From Sphaerochaeta pleomorpha str. Grapes (GTDB lineage Bacteria > Spirochaetota > Spirochaetia > Sphaerochaetales > Sphaerochaetaceae): a DNA stretch of 64,000 bases. The stretch spans positions 2,914,001 through 2,978,000 of the forward strand of contig NC_016633.1 in the NCBI RefSeq assembly GCF_000236685.1. Direction: 5' to 3'. The position numbers and the translations under genes are program-made. How positions within the stretch are numbered: position 1 is the first letter of the stretch; every line of letters starts with the position of its first letter. Under the pieces are notes generated by a model. That model searched no databases and was not told where the DNA came from. It worked only from the letters and a program-made list of their open reading frames with translations. Positions 33,928-43,392 of the stretch are shown piece after piece.

Positions 33928-34884
33928 ATGGATAAGACGAGGCATCAGGCTTTGAATTTCCAATCGATGGTCGTTGCCTGCAAGAATTCGGAAGCCAAGG
34001 CTATCGAAGCCTTTGGCAAAGCTGTCCTTCTTTTTGACACCTCCGATTCCCTCATTCTTCATATCAGCGAGTATGCCCGTTTGCTTGAAGTAGGCGAACA
34101 TGCTTTAAGTGACGCCTATTATACTTTGCGTCCTGTTTTTGAGGCTATGGCTGAAACTGTACAGGTCATTACCTGGGAAGACCCCCTTTGGCCGGTACAA
34201 ACCAAGGGGTTTGCCTATTGCCCCAGGTTTCTTTATGTCCGCGGGGATATCTCCCTATTGGGCAAGCCAGCCATTTCGATCATCGGGACTCGCAGCCCTT
34301 CGCTTGAGGGTCTTGCCTCGGCAGCGGTGACTGCCAATGCAATCGGGAGCAAAGGCTATGTCGTGGTCAGTGGACTTGCCAAGGGTATCGACGGGGTGGC
34401 CCATAAGACAGCCTTGTCTTCGGGGTTTCCCACCATGGCCGTAATTGGGACCCCCCTAGAAAGCTGTTATCCTCTTGAACACCAGGCGCTCCAGCAGGAA
34501 ATTGCTGAAAAAGGTGTGGTAGTCAGTCGCTTTGCTCCCTCCGAGATAACGCAGAAATGGCACTTTTTACTTCGTAACCGCCTTATGAGTGCGCTCTCCC
34601 TTGCCTCGGTAGTTGTTGAGGACAAAGATGGTGGAGGCGCCGTCAGGCAGGCTTCTTTTGCACTGGAGCAGAAAAAGTACTTATTTGTCTACCAATCGTC
34701 CTTGGACAACCGCAGTGTGCTCTGGCCGAGGCAGTTTGCCGATCAACCGCGAGTGTTTGTCGTAAAGAAGAGCCAGGATATTCCCCGCCTGCTTGCAAAA
34801 GCATTGGACCAAAATGCAGGACTACGGGAAAAGACTGGGAACAAAGAGGAAAAGCCGTTACAACTTGACCTCTTCTCCCTCTAG
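33928..34884 (+). CDS. dprA: DprA-like DNA-processing protein
   Basis: 318 residues of the DprA/Smf family, which loads RecA on incoming single-stranded DNA. Rossmann-type motifs are ISIIGTRSPSLEG, VVSGLAKGIDGVAHK and a variant of the FPxRNR motif reading FLLRNRLMSALS. The segment EQKKYLFVYQSS follows. No clear C-terminal winged helix (DprA_WH) is seen. ATG at 33928 has GGAGG 5 bp upstream; the open frame begins at 33841. alaS follows 53 bp downstream with its own promoter. Whether the cell is naturally competent is not shown here. Confidence 0.88.
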   Translation: MDKTRHQALNFQSMVVACKNSEAKAIEAFGKAVLLFDTSDSLILHISEYARLLEVGEHALSDAYYTLRPVFEAMAETVQVITWEDPLWPVQTKGFAYCPRFLYVRGDISLLGKPAISIIGTRSPSLEGLASAAVTANAIGSKGYVVVSGLAKGIDGVAHKTALSSGFPTMAVIGTPLESCYPLEHQALQQEIAEKGVVVSRFAPSEITQKWHFLLRNRLMSALSLASVVVEDKDGGGAVRQASFALEQKKYLFVYQSSLDNRSVLWPRQFADQPRVFVVKKSQDIPRLLAKALDQNAGLREKTGNKEEKPLQLDLFSL

Positions 34885-34899
34885 AAATGCCTGTTTGCC

Positions 34900-34929
34900 T
34901 TGACATGAAAACGGTCGGAAGACTACTAT
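34900..34929 (+). promoter_or_regulatory. Promoter of alaS, predicted leaderless
   Basis: TTGACA, 18 bp, TACTAT, then 8 nt to the ATG at 34938. No Shine-Dalgarno sequence lies between. Confidence 0.6.
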
Positions 34930-34937
34930 CTAACATT

Positions 34938-36734
34938 ATGAAAAACCAACTAACCGCGAATGAATTGAGGCAGAAATACATCGATTTCTTCGTTTCAAAA
35001 CAACACACGCAAATCAGTGGGGCTTCCCTGATTCCTGAAAACGATCCGACCGTGCTTTTTACGACTGCCGGAATGCATCCTCTTGTACCGTACATCCTTG
35101 GTGCAGAACACCCTTCTGGAAAGCGTTTGACCGATTACCAGAAATGTATCAGGACCGGAGATATCGAGGCAGTAGGGGATCCGCACCATCTCACCTTTTT
35201 TGAAATGCTTGGAAACTGGTCGTTGGGCGATTACTTCAAGAAAGAAGCAATCGGATACAGCTTTGAATTTTTGACAAGTGTCCTTGGTATCGACGCGAGC
35301 AAGCTCTCTGTAACTGTGTTTGCCGGGGATGACCTTGTTCCGCGCGACGAAGAAGCCGCTGCAATCTGGGAAAGCTATGGCATCCCCCGTGAACGGATTT
35401 ACTTCCTCCCCCGTGAAGACAACTGGTGGGGACCCGCCGGTGAGACCGGACCCTGTGGTCCTGACAGCGAGATGTTCATCGACACCGGGCGCCCTTCCTG
35501 TGGTCCCGATTGCCAGCCTGGTTGCTCATGCGGGAAATATTTCGAAATCTGGAATGATGTGTTCATGGGCTATCGTAAGACAGCTGAGGGCACTTACGTA
35601 CCGATGGACCGCAAATGCGTTGACACCGGTATGGGAATCGAACGCACCATTGCCATCCTGCAAGGAAAGAAATCGGTATACGAGACAGAAATCTTCACCC
35701 CGGTCATTGCCGGAATAGAAAAACTGAGTGGCAAGAAATATGGAGTGGAGGAAGAAACAGACATTTCTATCCGCATCATAGCTGACCATGTTAGAACCAG
35801 TGTGTTTATCCTTGGCGATCCGAAGGGAATGGCTCCCTCCAATGTCGGCCAGGGATACATTCTCAGGAGGCTCATCCGACGTGCAGTCCGTCATGCCAAC
35901 AAACTTGGCATAGACCATGCCTTCCTTGGGGAACTTGCCCAGATTGTTTTGGACCTGTACGACAAGCCGTATCCTGAATTGGTTGCACATAAGGTCTTTA
36001 TCATGGATGAACTTGCAGCAGAGGAAACCAAATTCTCCGAGACCTTGCTCAAAGGCGAACGCGAATTTGAAAAAATGCTTCCCAACCTTTTGAAGGGCAC
36101 TTCCCGCCAGATCAGCGGGCGTACCGCCTTCAAGTTGTATGATACCTATGGCTATCCTATCGAGCTGACCCGTGAACTTGCCCATGAACATGGTTTTAGC
36201 GTTGACGAGGAAGGGTTTAAGGCAGCCTTTGAAAAACATCAGGAAGTAAGCAGGAGTGGAGCCGAACAGCAGTTCAAGGGCGGCCTTGCCGACCATAGTG
36301 AACAGACTACTGCTCTCCATACTGCCACCCATATGCTCCACAAGGCCCTGAGAACCGTCTTGGGCGACCATGTAGGGCAGAAGGGTTCCAATATTACTGT
36401 CGATCGTCTCCGCTTCGACTTTACCCATCCCTCTCCGATGACTAGTGAAGAAATCCAGAGGGTCGAGGACATTGTCAATAAGCAGATTGCACGCAACCTT
36501 GCGGTAACCTGTGAGACCATGACCCTTGACCAAGCCCGTGAGGCTGGAGCTATCGCTTTCTTTGAAAGCAAGTATGGCGAACAGGTAAAGGTCTATTCCA
36601 TCGGTGATTTCTCCAAAGAAGTCTGTGGTGGCCCCCATGTTAAGAATACCTCGACTATGGGTCATTTCAAGATTCTCAAGGAGCAGTCCTCCTCGGCCGG
36701 GATTCGTAGGATAAAGGCCATCTTGGAGAAGTAA
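34938..36734 (+). CDS. alaS: Alanyl-tRNA synthetase, short spirochaetal form
   Basis: 598 residues. Charges tRNA-Ala and clears mischarged Ser/Gly. The class II catalytic core has FTTAGMHPLVPYILG, FFEMLGNWSLGDYF and GMGIERT. The editing domain carries the zinc-site HTATHMLHKAL and CGGPHVKNT. The C-terminal C-Ala domain of the usual 870-residue bacterial enzyme is absent; the protein stops right after the editing domain, as in Borrelia and Treponema. A cysteine cluster CGPDCQPGCSCG lies in the catalytic insert. ATG at 34938 is chosen because the upstream extension overlaps a TTGACA promoter. Ends at a hairpin. Confidence 0.95.
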   Translation: MKNQLTANELRQKYIDFFVSKQHTQISGASLIPENDPTVLFTTAGMHPLVPYILGAEHPSGKRLTDYQKCIRTGDIEAVGDPHHLTFFEMLGNWSLGDYFKKEAIGYSFEFLTSVLGIDASKLSVTVFAGDDLVPRDEEAAAIWESYGIPRERIYFLPREDNWWGPAGETGPCGPDSEMFIDTGRPSCGPDCQPGCSCGKYFEIWNDVFMGYRKTAEGTYVPMDRKCVDTGMGIERTIAILQGKKSVYETEIFTPVIAGIEKLSGKKYGVEEETDISIRIIADHVRTSVFILGDPKGMAPSNVGQGYILRRLIRRAVRHANKLGIDHAFLGELAQIVLDLYDKPYPELVAHKVFIMDELAAEETKFSETLLKGEREFEKMLPNLLKGTSRQISGRTAFKLYDTYGYPIELTRELAHEHGFSVDEEGFKAAFEKHQEVSRSGAEQQFKGGLADHSEQTTALHTATHMLHKALRTVLGDHVGQKGSNITVDRLRFDFTHPSPMTSEEIQRVEDIVNKQIARNLAVTCETMTLDQAREAGAIAFFESKYGEQVKVYSIGDFSKEVCGGPHVKNTSTMGHFKILKEQSSSAGIRRIKAILEK

Positions 36735-36771
36735 TTTCCCTAAGGCAAAACGAAACCATGCAATTTTATGT

Positions 36772-36811
36772 AGGGCACCTGTGATTCTGGCAACAGAACG
36801 GCGGGTGCCCT
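36772..36811 (+). terminator. Terminator of alaS
   Basis: AGGGCACC pairs with GGTGCCCT, with an inner CTGT/ACAG stem, followed by GCTTATTTT. Confidence 0.65.
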
Positions 36812-37002
36812 GCTTATTTTGCCTCTGCAATTCATTTTGTAGCTGGAGGTAAGGTGATTTCTCTTCCTGCACATCCCAAAGCTTGTTTTCTCTCTGACTC
36901 TTTGGTATTCTTTGGCAATGAATACTCCGGTCTAAACAGAAGTAGAATTCCAAATAAGGCTTACCCGTATGGATAGGCCCATCTTCTGTGTGGAGTTTTC
37001 AC

Positions 37003-38157
37003 ATGCATATAGTATCAAAACGCGCTTTGGTTCTGATGAACTTCAGTGCTTTCTTTTCGGGCATGGTTTTCTATGCCCCGGTTGCAACCTTATATCGGCA
37101 GGCAAGGGGCTTGGACCTTGCCCAGATTGCCCTCATCGAAGCGATTTGCCTTTCGCTGACCATGGCCCTTGAAATTCCCTGGGGGTATATTGCCGACAGG
37201 ATTGGGCACCGATTAACCTTGGTCCTCTCGTTTTTTTTGCTCTTTGTTTCAAAGATAGTCTTTTTCAATGCATACTCTTTTCCCGTATTTGTCTTTGAAC
37301 GCATTCTGCTTGCCCTTGCAAACAGTGCTGCAAGCGGGGTCGACACCGCGTATCTGGCACGGTTTGACAGCAGGCAGGAAACCTACGGAATCTACCACTC
37401 TTTCCAGTTTGCAGGTCTCGTTATGGTTGCGTGCATATTCCCCTTTTTCAAGGATGTCTTTGCAAGCAGTGCTTTCTGGACCATTGTCACCAATGCTCTT
37501 GCGTTCGTATGCATCATGTTGCTACCTAGGGAACGCCCACAAGAGAACGGGTTGCCGCAAAAAGAGGCCGTTCCGCTTTTGGCGATATTGATAAAGGTGC
37601 TCAAAGATTGGCATTTCCTTATCTTTGTCGGGAGTGTTTCCCTGCTGTTCTCGGTTAACCAGATAGTAACAGTCTTTCTCGTCCAGGTCAGGTATAAACA
37701 GGTAGGGTTGGGTGATTCATTCTTTGGCTATCCGTTCCTTGCCTTGGTAATTGTTTCGTTTCTGGCTTCGCTGGTTTCGGCCAAAATTACCAAGTTCCTG
37801 GGTAGAGGCAATGCGCTATCCTTCTTTTTTGCCCTGGCAGTTCTTGGGCTTTTTATGCTTACTCTTAAGAGTGGCTTCCTTCTTGTCCTCTTGGGTGCAT
37901 TGTTACTTCGTTTTGGCGCCTCAGGTGTCGTTCCGCTGGTACTGTCTATCGAGGCAAGGCAAGCAGAGGGAAAACAGAGTGCGACCATCTTGAGTATCTA
38001 TGCCTTGGTTTCAGAACTGATCGAACTGGTTCTGACTGTTATCCTGGGCATTTTGGCAGATAAGAACCTGCAGCTTTCCCTGCTGGTTGCAGGAGGTTTT
38101 GTTTTTCTTGGTCTGGTCGCGTTGCATCCAAAAAGAAGGTTTCCTTTTATAGCTTAA
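37003..38157 (+). CDS. MFS transporter
   Basis: 384 residues, twelve predicted membrane segments. The loop 2-3 motif of the major facilitator superfamily is recognisable as GYIADRIGHRLTLVLS. Substrate unknown; the family includes drug and sugar exporters. Start ATG at 37003 has GGAG 7 bp upstream; the frame is open to 36988. The last 11 bp overlap the convergent PhzF-family gene. No regulator is adjacent. Confidence 0.82.
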   Translation: MHIVSKRALVLMNFSAFFSGMVFYAPVATLYRQARGLDLAQIALIEAICLSLTMALEIPWGYIADRIGHRLTLVLSFFLLFVSKIVFFNAYSFPVFVFERILLALANSAASGVDTAYLARFDSRQETYGIYHSFQFAGLVMVACIFPFFKDVFASSAFWTIVTNALAFVCIMLLPRERPQENGLPQKEAVPLLAILIKVLKDWHFLIFVGSVSLLFSVNQIVTVFLVQVRYKQVGLGDSFFGYPFLALVIVSFLASLVSAKITKFLGRGNALSFFFALAVLGLFMLTLKSGFLLVLLGALLLRFGASGVVPLVLSIEARQAEGKQSATILSIYALVSELIELVLTVILGILADKNLQLSLLVAGGFVFLGLVALHPKRRFPFIA

Positions 38158-39046
38158 TGGTTGTCGTAAAGATAATCCGTGCCCTGCCACTGACCTTGAC
38201 TAGGTTTGGCTCAGTGGGGGAACTGAATACCTGTACCTGCATATAGCCTTTCCTGCCCAGCGCTTCCCCTTGTTTGACCATAAAGGAGGTACCTTCTGTA
38301 CGTTTTTCCAAACGTCCATAGTGGGTAAGGTAGGCACCGAGTGGTCCGTTGGCATTTCCTGTCACAGGGTCTTCCTGGATGCCTATTGCCGGTGCAAACA
38401 TTCTTCCGCTCGTCAAAATGCCCTCTTCTCCTGAGTCGAAGGTAAAGGTATAGAATCCATTGCAATGGATATCCTTGCTGAGTTGCGAAAGGATATCGCT
38501 TTTCGGAAAGAGGGCATCGAGCACTTTTCTTTGGAGAAGGGGGACCATCACCTTGGAATGGCCTGTAGAGATAATCTGTATCGGAAGTGATGCGTCGAGA
38601 TCTTGCTCACTGATATCCAGACCCGATAGCAATAATTGCCTCTGTTTTCCTGCAAGGACCTTGCCAAAGGTTATAGCTGCCTGGGTCATGACAATCCTAA
38701 GGTCATCACCTTCTTTGATGATTTCAACATCAAGGATTCCTACCTTTGTTTTCTGCTTTATGATTCCGCTGGTGATTTCATGGACCTTTGCATATACATA
38801 ATGCGTGGCAATGGTAGCATGTCCACAGATAGGGACTTCTTGAGTTGGTGTGAAAAAGCGAACTTCCAGGTCATAGCCTGCTCCACCTTTGTCAAAAATG
38901 AACGCTGTCTCGGAATTATGTAGCTCATTTGCAATCTGAACCATCTGCCGTTCACTCAACCCCTCGGCATGCAATACAACCCCTGCTGGATTTCCTTCAA
39001 ACATGTTTGTCGTGAAGGCATCGACTTGAAATACTTCAAGAAGCAT
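38147..39046 (-). CDS. PhzF-family isomerase/epimerase-like protein
   Basis: 299 residues. N-terminal VFQVDAFTTNMFEGNPAGVVL is the family signature; the conserved catalytic Glu follows in NSETAFIF. The second half repeats the fold with GNANGPLGAYL and QEDPVTGNA. In PhzF it isomerises a phenazine precursor, but most bacterial members have unknown substrates and no phenazine genes are near. GGGGG precedes the ATG by about 6 bp. Convergent overlap of 11 bp with the MFS gene. Confidence 0.88.
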   Translation of the reverse strand: MLLEVFQVDAFTTNMFEGNPAGVVLHAEGLSERQMVQIANELHNSETAFIFDKGGAGYDLEVRFFTPTQEVPICGHATIATHYVYAKVHEITSGIIKQKTKVGILDVEIIKEGDDLRIVMTQAAITFGKVLAGKQRQLLLSGLDISEQDLDASLPIQIISTGHSKVMVPLLQRKVLDALFPKSDILSQLSKDIHCNGFYTFTFDSGEEGILTSGRMFAPAIGIQEDPVTGNANGPLGAYLTHYGRLEKRTEGTSFMVKQGEALGRKGYMQVQVFSSPTEPNLVKVSGRARIIFTTTIKL

Positions 39047-39339
39047 CTTTTACCCCCTAGCGCAATGGTATAGCACAATTTACAAAGAAAATAAATTCTT
39101 GTTGAAAATTGAGATACCAAGGGAGGGGAGCTAGCCTTCATTTAATCAAAGTCCGAATAATCGAGGATTCCCAACCAAAAGCCTTGTGCAAGCGTTTGTA
39201 GGCCATGAACGTATAAAGATTGGATATTTTATGTGATATTTCTCTGTGCATATGCAACGGAAGCAATCCCTTTCTCTATAGATGTTCCCTTTCAGATTTT
39301 CTTTTACCGTGTATATACTGGAACAAAGGAGATTTTCCT

Positions 39340-39906
39340 ATGGGATACTATGATGATGTAAGCAATGTCGAACGGTATCTCCAGATGGCCGAAGGCTATG
39401 ATGGAAGGAATTTGGTTGAAAGGCTGGAAGCGTATCTTCCCCTTGGCAGCTCTGTATTGGAACTGGGCATGGGGCCAGGTAAAGACCTCGACCTTCTCAG
39501 GGAGAAATTTACGGTTACCGGCTCCGATACTTCCAAGGTGTTTATTGAACGGTACTTGAAAAAACATCCTACCTCAGATGTCCTGCTCCTCGATGCCCTT
39601 ACCTTGAAGACCGACAGGCAATTCGATGCCATCTATTCGAACAAGGTCATGCATCATCTTCGCCTCGAGCAGATGAAAGTATCTTTCCAAAGACAACAGC
39701 AAGTATTGCACCCAAATGGAATTGCCCTGCATTCTTTCTGGTATGGTCATCGCATAGAGGATCTCGACGGATTACTGTTCTATCAGGTGACGGAAACCGA
39801 ATTGGAAGCAATGGTAGCCAACAAATTTGAAATTTTGGAGATGAAACGGTACACAGAGATTGAAGAGAATGATTCGCTCTACGGTATTTTCAGGTGCCTG
39901 AAATAA
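39340..39906 (+). CDS. Class I SAM-dependent methyltransferase
   Basis: 188 residues. The SAM-binding motif I is SSVLELGMGPGKDLDLL (shown in part), motif II lies near VTGSDTSK, and post-motif FDAIYSNKVMHHL is typical of small-molecule methyltransferases. The open frame begins at 39220, but GGAG lies 7 bp before the ATG at 39340, which starts MGYYDDVSNVERYL. Substrate unknown. It is followed by a hairpin shared with the convergent rlmN. Confidence 0.85.
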   Translation: MGYYDDVSNVERYLQMAEGYDGRNLVERLEAYLPLGSSVLELGMGPGKDLDLLREKFTVTGSDTSKVFIERYLKKHPTSDVLLLDALTLKTDRQFDAIYSNKVMHHLRLEQMKVSFQRQQQVLHPNGIALHSFWYGHRIEDLDGLLFYQVTETELEAMVANKFEILEMKRYTEIEENDSLYGIFRCLK

Positions 39907-39908
39907 AA

Positions 39909-39941
39909 ACCTCCCCGTTTTCCATGGTTGGAAGGGGAGGT
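39909..39941 (-). terminator. Terminator of rlmN
   Basis: ACCTCCCC/GGGGAGGT stem with an inner TTCC/GGAA pairing. On the minus strand a TTTTTATTT run follows, so it mainly serves rlmN; it may also stop the methyltransferase transcript. Confidence 0.75.
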
Positions 39942-39964
39942 CTCTCACAAATCAATGAAGGGTC

Positions 39965-41041
39965 CTATTCGTCGTCGTCATCGTCATAATCGGCATCAAA
40001 TCCCTTGTTGAGGGGAACAGCCAGCTGCCCGCAAGCACCATTGATCTCCCTGCCCCTGGAATATCGGCGGGTGAATTTGATATTCATCCTGTCAAGATAA
40101 TGGGCAAAGGAATCAATCTCCTGTTCACTCGGCGTCTCATAGGGAAGCCCTTCTGCAGGATTCCAGGGAATAAGATTGACCACAACGTCCATCTCACGGA
40201 CATACGTGGCTAGTTTCTTAGCCGCAGACTCATCCGTATTGACGTTGTGCAGGAGACAATATTCGAGGGTAAAGCGCTTACCGCCAGTCCTCTGGTACCT
40301 AAGCAGGGCTTTTTTCAATTCCGGCAGGTCCCAGGTTTCATTGATAGGCATTACCCTGCTTCTCGTCCGATTATCTGCACTGACAAGGGAGACCGCAAGT
40401 TTAACCGGAAGTTTCTGCTCGGAAAGCTTCAAGATACCCGGTACTACCCCACAGGTGCTGATCGTAATTCTCCTGAGGCTGATGTTGAAACCATTTTCCT
40501 CATGGAAATACCGTATCGAGCGGGTAACCGGTGCAATATTTGCCAAAGGCTCTCCCATTCCCATATATACGATATGGGTGATAGGTTCGTCGCTAACCCT
40601 GGTCAAATGAATATATTGCTCGATGATTTCCTCAGCAGTAAGGTTTCTTTTCAAACCCATGGTACCGGTACGGCAAAAAGTGCAACCCATGGCACAGCCA
40701 ACCTGACTGGAAAGGCAGGCAGTGTGCCGGCCTTTGCTGTCAATGAGCAGAACACATTCAATAATGCTTCCGTCAAAAAGCTTAATGCCGAGTTTGCTGG
40801 CACCACTCTCGTCAGTCTCTGTGGTTTCCACCGTAGAGGAACTGAAAGAAGGCATCATTTCAGAAAGGCGTTGCCGTTCAAGTTTCGGCAAGTCGGTCAT
40901 CTGGTCAAAGGAGCTCGCTCCCCTGATCAACCATTTGTAAATTTGCCTGCCGTAGAACGGTTTGGCAAGGCCCAATATCCCACTCAGCATCTCAGGAGAA
41001 AATCCATAGAGCGAGAGGGGAAGTTTCTTTTCGTTTTCCAT
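39965..41041 (-). CDS. rlmN: RlmN, 23S rRNA/tRNA adenine C2-methyltransferase
   Basis: 358 residues. Radical SAM enzyme that methylates A2503 of 23S rRNA and A37 of tRNAs. The [4Fe-4S] motif is CAMGCTFC, preceded by LSSQVG. MGMGEPLANI binds SAM. The catalytic Cys near the C-terminus is in INGACGQLA. It ends in an unusual run of acidic residues (DADYDDDDDE). The 13-bp gap from the OPT gene holds TATACT and no Shine-Dalgarno site, so a leaderless start from its own -10 is likely. Confidence 0.95.
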   Translation of the reverse strand: MENEKKLPLSLYGFSPEMLSGILGLAKPFYGRQIYKWLIRGASSFDQMTDLPKLERQRLSEMMPSFSSSTVETTETDESGASKLGIKLFDGSIIECVLLIDSKGRHTACLSSQVGCAMGCTFCRTGTMGLKRNLTAEEIIEQYIHLTRVSDEPITHIVYMGMGEPLANIAPVTRSIRYFHEENGFNISLRRITISTCGVVPGILKLSEQKLPVKLAVSLVSADNRTRSRVMPINETWDLPELKKALLRYQRTGGKRFTLEYCLLHNVNTDESAAKKLATYVREMDVVVNLIPWNPAEGLPYETPSEQEIDSFAHYLDRMNIKFTRRYSRGREINGACGQLAVPLNKGFDADYDDDDDE

Positions 41042-41047
41042 ATGCAG

Positions 41048-41053
41048 AGTATA
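41048..41053 (-). promoter_or_regulatory. -10 element directly before rlmN
   Basis: Minus strand TATACT then CTGCAT and ATG at 41041. The -35 region is a poor match, so confidence is limited. Confidence 0.4.
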
Positions 41054-41054
41054 C

Positions 41055-42647
41055 CTATTTCAGCATTGAAAGGATAGCGATAGCTACCCCTGTAATGCCT
41101 TCTCCCCCGAGCAAACCACTTGCAACCAAACCCGCTGTCCCGGAAATCGTATCTTCCTTATATTTTTTGGAGAACCCTTTTTTCACAATTGCAGCAACCA
41201 AGGCTCCCAATCCCATGATTGAGGAAATATAGACAGGCAGGTACACTCCCAGCCCAAGGGTAGCCGCGGGAACCTTACAGAGAAACAGGGTCAACCCAAC
41301 GATGCAACCGATGACAAAGGCCGGGACGTTTCCCAATCCTCCCACCATTGCAGAGACTGCGGCAGCCTGGGGAGCAGGAAGCTCTGCAGTCCCGAAACCT
41401 CCGAAAGCCCGTTTCATGATGAGCAGCACGAATACGGAAAGGATGGCGCCGATAACCCCCCCGATTCCTTCCCCTGCCAATTGTTGTTTGGGGTCGGTCC
41501 CAAGCATATGTCCGCTTTTAAGGTCGTTCATTACATCGCCAGTCAGGCCACAGGCAACAGCTGTTACTGCTGCTATGCTAAAAGAAGCGATAAGTGAGGG
41601 GTTTGTGAAAAACTGCACGACCAAGAGTGTCAGGATTCCGAATATTTCCATCGGATTGATTCCTGTCTGTCCGGTAAGCATACCGGAAAGATAGGTTGTC
41701 AGGTAAATTCCCACGATGAGGATCAGGGCCTGGGGTAAGGAAATTTCCGTACCGATGCCCAAAAGGACAGCTGCGAAAAGCATTACCAGGAAAATCAGGA
41801 GTTTGGTGCGGAGCGGAAAGGGTTTTCTTTCTCCGTTTCCTTTTTTCCCCTTTGCCTTGGAGAATACGGCTTTGACGAATACGCCCAGTCCTGTTCCGAT
41901 CATCAGTCCTATTCCCAGGTTCGAGCGAAAGACATCGGCTTCAGCCATGGAGTGGAATAAACCTGTCGCAAGAGCGATAGGGGTAAGCACGAAGAACCCG
42001 AAGATCGAACCTCCAAACCAGACAAGGGCCAGAATGGGCCCGATAATTGCCCCGATTCCCATTGCCATAGGGGATATCCAGATGGAGAAAGAGGGAATCA
42101 TGGCATTTCCCTTGAAAAGGGTAAGCAAGGCAGGGATTTTCCCGAACCCATCGCGCAGTACCGTAAAGACAGCCGAACCGCCCATGGAAGCAAACAAGGT
42201 CTTTGCCCCATTGCCTCCCTTCATTCCAGCCAAAAGGGTATTATAGGAAGCAAGCCCCATCGGATACGGGAGTTTTTCCTCTTCGATGAATTGCCTGCGA
42301 AACAACGCAGAGAATAACGTTCCGAGGATTGCCCCTACTACTGTCAGGACAATAAGGCTAAGGGTCGAAAACGAGGCATCTGGATTCAGCATCCAGAGGC
42401 CGGGGAGCGTGAAAGCCAGACCACCGGCTACCATAGCCCCGGAACTCATGATCGTATGGGTCACGTTTATTTCCTGCAAGGTGGAGCCTTTGGCTTTTTT
42501 CAAGGCAGCCATGCTGACGACTGTCACGAAAACGGTTGGCCATGGCAATGCCCCCATCCGAAGTGCCACATACATGGAACTTGCGGTAATTACGAGCAGC
42601 CCAAGCAGTCCTACAAGCATCCCACGGGCGGTAAGTTGTCTATTCAT
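41055..42647 (-). CDS. OPT-family oligopeptide transporter
   Basis: 530 residues, about fourteen membrane segments. The N-terminal ARGMLVGLLGLLVITASSMYV shows the family's first helix pair. EEEKLPYPMGLASYNTL and GDVMNDLKSGHMLGTDPKQQ are conserved OPT segments. In bacteria the family takes up small peptides or metal chelates by proton symport. AGGAA precedes the ATG by about 10 bp. rlmN follows after 13 bp and may be partly cotranscribed. Confidence 0.88.
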   Translation of the reverse strand: MNRQLTARGMLVGLLGLLVITASSMYVALRMGALPWPTVFVTVVSMAALKKAKGSTLQEINVTHTIMSSGAMVAGGLAFTLPGLWMLNPDASFSTLSLIVLTVVGAILGTLFSALFRRQFIEEEKLPYPMGLASYNTLLAGMKGGNGAKTLFASMGGSAVFTVLRDGFGKIPALLTLFKGNAMIPSFSIWISPMAMGIGAIIGPILALVWFGGSIFGFFVLTPIALATGLFHSMAEADVFRSNLGIGLMIGTGLGVFVKAVFSKAKGKKGNGERKPFPLRTKLLIFLVMLFAAVLLGIGTEISLPQALILIVGIYLTTYLSGMLTGQTGINPMEIFGILTLLVVQFFTNPSLIASFSIAAVTAVACGLTGDVMNDLKSGHMLGTDPKQQLAGEGIGGVIGAILSVFVLLIMKRAFGGFGTAELPAPQAAAVSAMVGGLGNVPAFVIGCIVGLTLFLCKVPAATLGLGVYLPVYISSIMGLGALVAAIVKKGFSKKYKEDTISGTAGLVASGLLGGEGITGVAIAILSMLK

Positions 42648-42815
42648 TTGCTACGTTCCTGTTATTACTATAATTTTTGAAATATAAAATAGGACCTAAA
42701 AATAAGACTTATTGGAAGATATGTCCAGAAGAGAAACTAGCTTTGGCTATAATGGTATGCTATATTTTATCTAACGTAAAGGTAGGGAGCAAATTCCTAC
42801 AAGGGAGCATAAGAT

Positions 42816-43319
42816 ATGAAGAAAGTGTTTTTCGTATTGGTTTTAGTTGCACTCATCCTTGTTCCGGCTACTTCTGCAACGTTGGAAACCTCCAGTGCAG
42901 CAAACAGCAAATATGCTGTAGGCTTGAATCTGGGTACAAACACCGGTATTGGGTTTCAATACAGAATGAGCAACAAGTTTGATGTGATCGGAAACCTTGG
43001 GCTCAGGAATTTTGGAGTTTCAAAGCTTGCCCTTGACGCCGCAGCAAATTTCAAGGTGTATGAATTCAGCATTAAGGACTTTGATTTTGATGTTACCCTC
43101 GGGGGAGGTTTGTTTCTGGGAATCCCTATCCAGAGTGGCTACAAACTTGACTTAGCCGTTCTCGTTCCAGTCGGTCTGGTATACAGCATCGATAAGGATA
43201 TCGTGCCAATCGATGTGTATTTCAGACTTGCCCCGGGTGTTATGCTTATCAAGGACGGAACTACCGGTTTCGACTTTGGGATCAGCAGTTATCTCGGTGC
43301 TCTCTGGAGATTTGACTGA
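42816..43319 (+). CDS. Small outer-membrane beta-barrel protein
   Basis: 167 residues. Signal peptide about 1-20 (ending ATSA). The remainder consists of short alternating strands with glycine turns, such as YAVGLNLGTNTGIGFQYRM and DVTLGGGLFLGIP, and ends in an aromatic residue pair (LWRFD). This suggests an eight-stranded barrel. No specific family recognised. AAGGGAG lies 9 bp before the ATG; a strong terminator follows. Monocistronic. Confidence 0.75.
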   Translation: MKKVFFVLVLVALILVPATSATLETSSAANSKYAVGLNLGTNTGIGFQYRMSNKFDVIGNLGLRNFGVSKLALDAAANFKVYEFSIKDFDFDVTLGGGLFLGIPIQSGYKLDLAVLVPVGLVYSIDKDIVPIDVYFRLAPGVMLIKDGTTGFDFGISSYLGALWRFD

Positions 43320-43345
43320 TACTATTTGGGAAGTGGATAAAAGTA

Positions 43346-43378
43346 ACGGATATCGGAGGGTTCCCGATATCCGTTTTT
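43346..43378 (+). terminator. Terminator of the small barrel gene
   Basis: ACGGATATCGG pairs with CCGATATCCGT, then TTTTT. Confidence 0.9.
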
Positions 43379-43392
43379 CGTTGTTTGCAGGA

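Noticed and set aside
35526-36953. 475-codon open frame antisense to alaS
   Set aside because: It mirrors the alaS coding strand, has no Shine-Dalgarno site and matches no protein family; codon bias of alaS keeps the opposite frame open.
40247-41077. 276-codon frame antisense to rlmN
   Set aside because: rlmN has an intact radical SAM motif; the opposite frame has no start signal or family features.
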